From Gnetum montanum (taxonomy: Eukaryota > Streptophyta > Gnetopsida > Gnetales > Gnetaceae): 41,750 nucleotides of DNA. The stretch is taken from contig MNCI01005623.1 of the NCBI GenBank assembly GCA_015680685.1, positions 1 through 41,750 on the forward strand. The letters are read 5' to 3'. This document shows, in pieces, positions 34,428-41,750 of the stretch. A program made the position numbers and the translations under genes. Each line of letters opens with the position of its first letter. The stretch's first letter is position 1. A model generated the notes under the pieces. That model searched no databases, had not been told where the DNA came from, and saw nothing but the letters and a program-made list of their open reading frames with translations.

Positions 34428-35398
34428 TGATGAGAGTGGTTACTCTAGTAGTTACTCTAATTATTAAAGTGGTTACTCTAGTAGTTATTCTAATTATTAG
34501 AGTAGTTACTCTAATTATTAGAGTGGTTACCCTTGTAGTTATTCTAATTATTAGAGTGGTTACTTTAGCGGTTATTGTAGTAGTTATTCTAATTATTAGA
34601 GTGGTTACTCTAATTATTAGAGTAGTTGCTCCCAACCCTATAAATACAGTGCCTAGGTGCATAATTGTGAGGGAGTCTTTTAGCAGTGAAGTAGCAAAAC
34701 TCTTGTAGTCTATTTGAAAGTTAGAGTATTTTCCAAGTGCCCGCAGTAGGAGGTCTAAGTGTAAATGGATCTTTATTCGAGCATTGTGTACCTGAGCACA
34801 CCTTGTGTACGAAAATAAAGATGAGCTCTTTGATTCATCCTTATAGCACTTGAGATTCTTTTTCTTACACATTTATTTTATTTTATTTTGTTATGCATTT
34901 ATTTTATTTTATGCACATTACATTTCTGTTATTAGCACATCAATTCATTTTGATCAATTAAGAAAATCGTTAAATTACACAAGCATGACCACTTCAAGCA
35001 TGTATGTAATGCTTGGTAACCCAATAATGATTAGCATTTCGTAATCCTAGCAGTGTTGCATTGGTTCAGGATATGTACAGTAAGTGGGAACGGATGCTGG
35101 TCTTAGGATTAGTTAGAACTTAGTTAATGAGTAGTTAGGTTAAAGTAGTCACTTAGTTGCTTCTCTCCTTCCCTAGTAGCGTAGGACATAAAAACATAAA
35201 AGCTATAAAAATCATATGCCTCAAGCTTACTTAATCATACAATCATGACATATAGGTAAGCTTGGGAAGACAATGATCAACCAGCCCATCCTTATTCCAC
35301 AAGGGCATATAAGCACTTAGTCTTTGGAATTCGACCGGATCGTGCGTGAAAAGCTCGTATTCATATGGTTAAGCATAGGGGTACCTCACCGCTCATCA
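34428..35398 (+). repeat. 3' LTR of element D (971 bp)
   Basis: It starts TGATGAG and ends CTCATCA (35392-35398). TATAAATA is at 34641-34648 and AATAAA at 34814-34819. It is 82 bases longer than the 5' LTR, mainly because of extra palindromic units in U3 (34440-34625). Confidence 0.93.
34436..34628. repeat. Palindromic minisatellite in U3 of the D 3' LTR
   Basis: Units built on TTACTCTAATTATTAGAGT alternate with TTACTCTAGTAGTTATTC. About six or seven are present here, fewer in the 5' LTR (26250-26335) and an intermediate number in A (1996-2135). The overlapping open frames on both strands (Val/Thr/Ile-Ile-Arg repeats) are by-products. Confidence 0.88.
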
Positions 35399-35403
35399 TG
35401 TGG
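35399..35403. repeat. Right target-site duplication of element D
   Basis: TGTGG, identical to 26236-26240. Confidence 0.95.
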
Positions 35404-36480
35404 TGTTCCAATAGAGGGCCTCATCTCCCAATTGAAATTTGACTTTCCTAATTCTAAGGTCATGGCACTTTTTGTTAAATGCCTTGTGTTAAAATTAAGT
35501 CAAGGTTAAGGTTACAAGCTATTGAAAGTTTTTGAAGCTCTGACTGAATAGGAAGTGTTGATAATTTTCCATACACCAGCTCATAGGGATAATATCCTAT
35601 AGGGAGTTTCCATGTTGAGTGATAGGCCCAAAGGGCATCATGGAGTTTTCTTCTTTAGTATCTCCTATGTTTAATAATAGTTCTCATTAGGATCTTTATG
35701 ATTTCCCTATTTGTAACCTTAGCTTGGCCATTGGCTTGGGATGGTAGAATGTTGTTAGTTTATGTTCAACCCCCAAACATTGCATAAGCTTCTGAAAGAT
35801 GTGCCTATAACGTAGGTTCCATTATCAAAAATTAATGTACATGGCACACCAACCCTATTTACAACATTATATTGTACAAACTAAGTAGTAATAGAAGATG
35901 TATAGCTAGTGACAACTGCTACTTTCACCCATTTCATACAATATTCAATAGCAACTATGATGTACACCTTTCCATTTGACATGGACGTGATGGGATCCAT
36001 GAAGATAATGCCCTATATGTCCAAGGGTTCCATTGGTTTAATCCACTACTGAGGTCCCTTTATTCAAGCAGTCATTCCACCATCTCATTAACAACATTCA
36101 CAAGACTAAAAAAATTGATGAGTATCCTTGAAAATTATTGGCTAATAATATCCCACAATTAGGATTTTAATGGCCATGCATCTCTTAGCATAGTGGCGTC
36201 CACAAGGACCCTCATGAGCATCTTGAAGAAAATGCAATTAATCATCATAAGGGACACACCAACAAACTAGGCCATTGACACACCTTGTAGAGATGTTCAT
36301 AGATCTCCATGAAGTGTTTCACCTAGTGAAGAAACTATTGTTTCTTTCAGTGGTCCAACCCTTGTGGCATCTCTTTAGTAACAAGATAGGTAAGAATGCC
36401 ATCATACCATTTAGGATTAGTGTGCAATTTTCCAGTTATAACCTTGGCAAAGAGGAGTTCATCAAGAAATAGATCAAATA
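35404..36480 (-). pseudogene. Integrase of element C (part 1)
   Basis: On the minus strand from about 36480 down, the frame fragments match D's integrase: the zinc-finger part, a core with MDPITSMSNGKVYIIVA (about 35950-36000), and IFDNGTY (about 35820-35840), which keeps the second Asp that D has lost. The C-terminal domain runs to the D insertion at 35403 and resumes at 26240. Stops are frequent. Confidence 0.8.
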
Positions 36481-36800
36481 GTGAGCTTTCCTTCTCTTTG
36501 TTTTCCCATCATAAGCAAGACAAGTAATCAGCAACCACATTCTTAGTTCCCTTCTAGTCTACCATCATAAGATCGAATTCCTATAAGATCACCAACCACC
36601 ATATGACATGGGGACTTATTGTTGACTTATTCATTAGGAAGAAAATCACACTCTAGTCAATGTATACAAATGCTTTATATCTAATCACATAGTGCTTGAA
36701 CTTCTCTAGAGCAAACACCACTTCCATCAATTCTTTTTCTGTCATGGTGTAGTTCAATTGTGCACCCACAATGCTTCAACTTACGCAATGGATGTAATAT
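36481..36800 (-). pseudogene. RNase H of element C
   Basis: The minus strand reads NYTMTEKELMEVVFALEKF (about 36755-36700), then LMNKSTISPHVI and NVVADYLSCL, collinear with D's RNase H. A stop interrupts near the second catalytic Asp (about 36655). Confidence 0.8.
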
Positions 36801-37375
36801 GGATATTTCTTATCATCTAACTTCTTAAGCATAGCCCGTAAGGCATAATTTAATGCATCCATCATAATGTAAGATGGTTTAGACTAATTAGGTGCCTATA
36901 TAATTGGCTTTTTTACAAGTTTCTCCTTCAGCTATTGGAATGCTTTTTCAATTCCTTGGTACAAAGAAATGAAGCATTTTTCTTTTTGAGCTCAACCAAT
37001 GGTTTTGCGATATTAGTGAAATTCTCTATGAATTGTTGGTAGTATCCAATGTGTCTAAGGAATGACCAAATATCTTTTATAGCTTCTAGTTGGTGGGTAA
37101 TTCCTTGGATGACCCTTATTTTTTAAGGTCAACCTCAATTCCTACTTGTGAGATTCTGTGCCCTAATAAAATGTCTTCTTGGACCATGAGATGGTTCTTT
37201 TACCAATTGAGCTAGAGGTTTATTTCCATACATGTTTTGAGTACTTGCTCAAGGTGATTCATGGCTTACTCAAATGTAGCTCCATAGGTGAAGAAGTCAT
37301 CCATAAAGACTTTTACTTCACTACCGATTTGCTACTAAAAGATTCTTAAGACTAGGAGTTGGAAAGTGGTAGGAG
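36801..37375 (-). pseudogene. Reverse transcriptase, C-terminal two thirds, element C
   Basis: The minus strand begins within the fingers-palm region (NAPTTFQLLVLRIF, about 37373-37332). It keeps the catalytic box as KVFMDDF (37293-37313, both Asp present), unlike B, where it is Asn-Glu. GYYQQFIENF follows at about 37050-37020. The N-terminal part and the protease are absent: they are replaced by foreign sequence from 37376. Confidence 0.78.
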
Positions 37376-38070
37376 CATTGAAACACCACAAAATTTCAAG
37401 TCTTGGCATCTCAACTACAAATTTGGCTAAGTCTCAAAATGATGGCACTTTGCCTAAATTTTTTGAAATGTTGAGTGTATTCAACTCCAACTACAAGATT
37501 TGCAAAATTTTTCTAAGTGTCAAAACGATGGCAATTTCTATAAATTTTTCTAAGTGCTGGGACCACGCTCTCCAATGTAGTAGAGCATAGTAATCTTCAA
37601 TGGCCAATATTTTGTAATTTTGGATAAGTGTTAGAATGATGACATAAGCTTCCGAAATGCTTCTAAGTGTTGTGCTACGCCTAGCACTATAGCTATTACG
37701 CTGGGCACTATAGTTGCTATGCTCTACTATGCTCTAGAGCATAGCAAGTGTAGCTAACATAAAAATGACAAATTTTGCATAATTTTCTAAGTGTTGTGTT
37801 ATGCTCTCATTACCTTTGCTACGCTCTAGAGCATAGCCAACACCTCAATGGCTAGTTTTGCCTAAGTGTTAGACAAGAAGCTATCAAGCTAGCTTAACAA
37901 TATAGATTCTGGGTGATATTTGGTTTGAAGGGGACTCAAAGGGATTATATGTAGAGGAATATGGAGAAGCAAGATTGCTAATCACATGTGTATGTAAGGG
38001 TTTATGTGAGTTATTGGATGGAAAAAAGGTATTTTTCATAATCTAGTATCCAAACCACTCAGTTGATGAA
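37376..38070. other. Foreign segment replacing protease and RT start in C
   Basis: This stretch does not match the protease-RT sequence of B or D. Repeated words such as TTTCTAAGTGTT, GCTACGC and TATGCTCTA recur, and an 18-bp perfect palindrome CTATGCTCTAGAGCATAG lies at 37727-37744, with a near copy at 37818-37837. The frame 37366-37590 is a by-product. It could be a piece of a different retroelement leader, because TTACGCT-type words also dominate the leader of element E. No terminal repeats or target duplication were found. Confidence 0.55.
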
Positions 38071-38530
38071 CTAGTTATAAATTGATGCCCCTGGTAGCAT
38101 TGAGTTGCTGTGGTTGGACTGGAAGTTCATCTTGCATAGATGGAGCAAGTAGTAACTATGTTGAGGGTGGAGAAATATGTGCAGGAATAGGAGGAGGATA
38201 AGTATAAAAATTAATATCCATCCTTGAATGTGGAGAATGAGTTTGATAGTATTCGAGAGGGTAGTAGCGATGTTGGAAAGGTGAAACATGACTGAAAAAG
38301 TCATGTGGAGATAGGGGTTGCTGAACATAATACCCATATGGATCTAGTTGTCTATAAGGGTATTGTTGCCTTAGCAGTGATAGCACCAATGATAGTGGTT
38401 GCTACCACTATTAATACTGCTTGTATGGTTGCAATGGAGTTCCACTTAGATAATATTATTGTTGTTGATAGAATTTCCTAGAATTTCTTTGAGGATAAGA
38501 TAATCTTTTGGGTGCTTACCTCTTTTCTAG
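38071..38530 (-). pseudogene. Gag-protease linker of element C
   Basis: The minus strand carries a 77-codon frame (38389-38156) rich in Tyr, Pro, Gln and His with QQPLSPHDF, matching D's linker (QQPISPHDF). Confidence 0.65.
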
Positions 38531-39596
38531 TCATGGATTTAGAGCATACATCCTAGACTCTTGTAGGTGTGACATAATGGGGTAACATCCCTTAGGATCT
38601 TCATATTGATAGATGTTACACCCATCATCATCATTTGATTCAGTTTTCTCAAGTTCCTCTACTGGAGCAATCTTTTCCTTACCCCTTTGATTGGCACATT
38701 CAACTTCCTTTTTCCTCCTATGGTCATGATCACTACCTTGTTCTTTGGACTCTTCAAAAAATTTCAAAATAGCTTAAAATATGCTATCCATAGAGTCCCA
38801 TAACTAATCTACCTTAGCCAAAATTTTAAAGGTAAATTTTTGAATCGACAAGGTTTTATGGTTCACCATCTCATCAAGTGATGATTCCTCCTCACTATCA
38901 TAAAATCAGACCTCCCTCTTTTGAATGGAAGGACCATGATTGTATTCTTCTGCACTTTCACATTTCCTCAACTCTCCTTTTTCTTTTGCTAGCTACTCAA
39001 TCAGTCATTGGATCTGATGGGCTCTTAATTCTAACAATCACCCTTTGGCATAGACTTTAAGAGTTCTCCTCATTTCTGATCAAATCCCATCTATGATATG
39101 GAAAATTTATTTCTATTGAGAATAACTATGGCCAAGACATCTGTGTAATAAAGAATAGTATTAGCCAATGGTAACATCCAAGGGTTCATTTGTCCCTTGT
39201 TTCCATCCTTGGATATACCTCTTCAAGTTGGACACTCGAGAGTATGTCTAATATTTGTCATTGAACAATTTGCGCATTTTACTCCACTATCTGATGGATT
39301 CCAATTCTAAGGACTAGTACTAGATTTTTTCTTCTTTAATGAGTGTCTTGGGAAACAACTTAAGCTTTTGCTAGTCATTTTCTATATTTTTCAAGGCATA
39401 GGCATTGTGGAAAGCCTTAAGATGATTTTGCAGATCTAAGTTATATTCCCCTTCAAACCTAGTAATATTGTTCATGTCTAGCCTCTTGATCTAACTATCC
39501 TTTGTGTGCCTTGTGGGATTCTCACTACCTCTGTAATGTTTAGCATGCTTCGAGTAGTGAGAAAAAGCTCATCAAGGCCATCATTCTAGTGCCTAT
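38531..39596 (-). pseudogene. gag pseudogene of element C, broken by element E
   Basis: The minus-strand frame 38767-38531 begins after the basic segment (SKEQGSDHDHRRKKEVE) and includes the Cys/His motif (GCNIYQYEDPKGCYPIMSHL, about 38635-38576). The capsid region lies at about 39480-39060. At 39596 the alignment with D's gag (28081-28190) stops where element E begins; the upstream part of gag is beyond E, off the window. Confidence 0.78.
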
Positions 39597-40013
39597 TGTA
39601 CCACTCAAAATCGTCGGTCTCCGGCTGGAAGGGAAAACAGAGGCCGTGGGATAGCGGGACGGATACAGAAGACCCTGCCTTCACCTGAGGGCGAGCTGGA
39701 ATGCAACGGAGGCAGAGTACCTTGGGTGGTCTACACGTGGATCAGACAAGGATTTCCCCGCGCGTACGCAAAATGCTATATGCTGGGTTGTGCATAAACG
39801 GCGTGCAGGCATAAACAGCAAAAACAGCGTATAGCATTTTGCGTACGCGTGGGGAAATCCTTGTCTGATCCGTGTGCGGACCACCCAAGGTACTCTACCT
39901 CCGTTGCATTCCAGTTCGCCCTCAGGTGAAGGCAGGGTCTTCTGTATCTGTCCCACGATCCCACGGCCTCTATTTTCCCTTCCAGCCGGAGACCGACAAT
40001 TTCGGGCGGTACA
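39597..40013 (+). repeat. 417-bp foldback repeat, probable 5' LTR of E
   Basis: It starts TGTACC and ends GGTACA. Arms 39597-39785 and 39825-40013 are both 189 bases and pair along their length without gaps, with about 16 mismatches (91-92% identity), 15 of them transitions by my count. The loop is 39 bases (39786-39824). A primer-site-like sequence five bases downstream supports an LTR reading; a foldback or terminal-inverted-repeat DNA transposon abutting a retroelement is the alternative. Confidence 0.75.
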
Positions 40014-40018
40014 GAAAT

Positions 40019-40037
40019 TGGCGCTAGAAGGAGGGCC
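40019..40037 (+). other. Primer binding site-like sequence of E
   Basis: TGGCGCTAGAAGGAGGGCC lies five bases after the repeat end. The TGG start and position fit a primer site complementary to a tRNA CCA end; I cannot assign the tRNA. Confidence 0.5.
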
Positions 40038-40059
40038 TCCTTGAAACTTACCCGCAACT

Positions 40060-40720
40060 CCCAGTGTACACGCTGTTAAGCGTCTACGCCGCTAACGGTA
40101 CGCTGCCCCATCTTCCCTAGCGTTTATGCTATCCAGTTCTGAACCTACTTCCCAACTGTCCAGCGTATACGCCGCACAGTGTTTACGCTCTTAGAAACCT
40201 GCTCTCCATCTTTGCTTTACGTTCACCTGTTTTACGCTCTACTATTCATGCTGCAACCTGTTTTACGCACCTATCTTTACGCCGGAGTCGGCCCTTATGC
40301 TAAGCCCGTTCCATACTGTGAACTTTTTACGCTATGAATTTCACGCTGTAAATTGTGAATTTTACGCTGCAAGTTGTTTACACTACAACCCATTATACTC
40401 GCCTGCTTTGCGCTTTCTGTTTTATGCTCTAGCCTGTTTTACGCTGAGCTTGTGTTTACGCTGAGTTTGTCACGTCTCTATTTTACACTAAACACAATTT
40501 TTACGCTAAGTGGTCCTATACGCTGCAAATCATCTTACATTCTTGTGTTACGCTGATCACCTCTTTTACGCTGTACGCTGCTCCCTGTCTTACACTCTCA
40601 TTTTACGTTGTCCCACTTTACGCTGACCTGTCTTGTGCCTTATATGCTTTCCAGCGTCTACGCTACTCATATACGCTGTATACACTGACACCATACGCTG
40701 TCCTTTGAAGCGTATACACT
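40060..40720 (+). repeat. TACGCT motif array in the leader of E
   Basis: At least 16 exact TACGCT hexamers, mostly as TTTTACGCTG or ATACGCTG, lie in about 660 bases, with many one-base variants (TACGCC, TATGCT, TACACT, TACGTT). Spacing is irregular (roughly 12-60 bases), so it is not a classical tandem repeat. No reading frame is conserved. It lies between the primer site and gag, the place of an untranslated packaging leader. Confidence 0.85.
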
Positions 40721-40782
40721 GCATGCCACATTACAGAAAAACTCCGCATTTCCAGACTTAGTCTTATCCGTGACATAGCATC

Positions 40783-41750
40783 ATGAACCCTGTTAACAAC
40801 ACCGCTCTCACCGTCTAGACCACCGCCATAGACACCATAGCTGTCCAACAGCCTGTCGCACAACACCCAGGAATGCAACCCACAGCGGGTCCCCGCCGAT
40901 CCCTAAGGCTGTAAGGGAGGGACCCAGCCTCTAACATCATCACTCAGGATCAATATAACTTTATCTGTATTAAGATACAAGCGGGCCTGGTTGTTGATCA
41001 AGCTGAACTGGAGATGAAGAGGCAGTTCGAGTTGTATTACAGGGGGGGACAAGAGTTCATCCCTTCCCCATACGACGTAATTCCCATTCTTGAACAATAT
41101 TCAGAACTCATCACACAACTCCTCCTTCAAAGGAACAATTCGTTGGACCAGCCTGCACAGGAGCCCCAACCAGAGGATGAGGATGGATTTGCCGCTCAAT
41201 CCGAGCAAGGAGAGTCGTACCATACCTTGAGCCCTCAAGCACAGGTCAACCCCATCTTCCATCTCGGCACAGGGGAACTCATGCCCTTGCAACACCTTAG
41301 ATTCGTCCAGGCTCAACAGCCACTGCCAGAAACAACAGCAGTAGTCCATGTCCCTCTTCCGAGTGATCCCCAGCCCAACACCTTCCCATTCGCGATCACC
41401 CCTGCTGCCGCTGCGGGCCCATCCTCACAAGTGCCACCACCTTTCGATAACCTGGGGGAAACACTCCCACCAAGGGTGATAGGGATGCCACACGTGATTC
41501 CAGCATCCACATCCGTGCACTTCATACCACACATCCAAGCACATACACTTCCCCAAACAATCGTGACCCAACAGGGAGTCCCCGCCCATAACGTGGCGGG
41601 GCAATGGCCAGCAAGAGGAGCACCGTCGCACCAAGTCCCCCATCCCCATACACCACCCCACATAGTCCCACCAACAAATGTGCCCCAAATACAACCCCAG
41701 CTACAGCAACACCAACAACAACCCTTCCCCTACCATGTGCCATCTCTAGC
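40783..41750 (+). pseudogene. gag-like ORF of E, Pro/Gln-rich, runs off window
   Basis: One frame starts at ATG 40783 (MNPVNNTALTV) and is broken by TAG at 40816 and TAA at 40912. It then stays open for 279 codons to the window end (40915-41750), far longer than chance allows, and no stop closes it. Both stops are one C-to-T change away from Gln codons. The open part has an N-terminal stretch with mixed helix-like composition (VVDQAELEMKRQFELYYRGG, about 40990-41050), then an acidic patch (PEDEDG, about 41173) and a long Pro/Gln/His-rich C-terminal part with PQLQQHQQQPFP near the end. No capsid or zinc-knuckle motif is visible yet. Position after a primer site and leader suggests gag; the family is not recognised. 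The minus-strand frames over this region are shadows. Confidence 0.6.

Larger units (their letters stand above)
26241..35398 (+). mobile_element. Structurally complete Ty3-gypsy (OTA) element D, 9158 bp
   Basis: Two LTRs (889 and 971 bp) with TGATGAG...CTCATCA ends, a tRNA-Asp-like primer site, gag, protease, RNase H, integrase, a 2-kb tail and a polypurine tract lie in the canonical order, flanked by TGTGG duplications. The RNase H and integrase motifs (ADHLS-type end, H-H-C-C finger, QVEVTNKE) fit the Tat/Athila branch. The reverse transcriptase core is missing and the protease and integrase active sites are mutated, so it cannot move alone. Its LTRs differ at roughly one base in ten by eye, indicating an old insertion. 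Confidence 0.92.
39597..41750 (+). mobile_element. LTR retrotransposon-like element E, 5' part
   Basis: A foldback LTR-like repeat (39597-40013), a primer-site-like sequence (40019), a motif-dense leader and a gag-like frame appear in the order of an LTR retrotransposon. It is GC-richer than its surroundings and has CpG-containing words still intact, suggesting a younger insertion. It interrupts the gag of C. Its pol and 3' LTR would lie to the right. Confidence 0.65.

Noticed and set aside
34357-34872. Frames of 171 codons (minus) and 93 codons (plus, 34427-34708) with Val/Thr/Ile repeats
   Set aside because: They are translations of the palindromic U3 minisatellite, whose unit is open in several frames by chance.
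39681-40057. Two minus-strand frames of about 90 codons over the foldback repeat
   Set aside because: They run through both arms and the loop of the inverted repeat and are not conserved as protein.
41101-41743. Overlapping minus-strand frames rich in Gly, Trp and Cys at the window end
   Set aside because: They are antisense shadows of the plus-strand Pro/Gln-rich gag frame of E: CCA and CAC codons become TGG and GTG.

Overview
The window is plant nuclear DNA, most probably from a large repeat-rich genome such as a gymnosperm. That is an inference from the AT-rich, intron-containing plant cytochrome P450 embedded in old, deeply nested Ty3-gypsy LTR retrotransposons; no sequence search was possible. 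There is no bacterial-type operon, CRISPR array, rRNA gene or recognisable tRNA gene. The only intact host gene I can support is one minus-strand A-type (CYP71-clan) P450 with two exons (exon 1 8399-9343, exon 2 6398-7033), coding for 526 residues.

Layout. 1-2914: the 3' noncoding tail and 3' LTR of a plus-strand element (A) whose body lies left of the window. 2915-6300: unassigned sequence and a badly decayed gypsy element with an initiator-Met-type primer site and an integrase remnant. 6300-10400: the P450 gene with its single intron and upstream region. 10400-14482: gene-poor AT-rich DNA with several short tandem duplications. 14488-15329: a solo LTR (S) with a perfect 5-bp target duplication. 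15356-17290: the 3' end of a minus-strand element (F). 17291-23163: a plus-strand element (B) cut off at its 3' side. 23164-26240 and 35399-39596: a minus-strand element (C) split by a complete plus-strand element D (26241-35398, TSD TGTGG). 39597-41750: the 5' end of a GC-richer plus-strand element E that enters C's gag and runs off the window.

A, B, C, D, F and S share one LTR grammar: most ends read TGATGAG or a variant, and all the readable 3' ends read CTCATCA. Where visible, the primer site resembles the tRNA-Asp type. The pol proteins resemble the Tat/Athila (OTA) branch of Ty3-gypsy. Every copy is defective, each with a different part of pol lost. The nesting order is F, then B in F, C in B, and D and E in C, with alternating orientation.

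The most unusual object is element E. Its putative 417-bp LTR is a near-perfect foldback (two 189-bp arms, 39-nt loop). Its leader carries at least 16 exact TACGCT hexamers in about 660 bp. Behind them an unlisted Pro/Gln-rich gag frame runs off the window end. Three single N positions (5450, 30379, 30511) mark assembly joins; two of them enclose a segment that appears to be in the wrong orientation.
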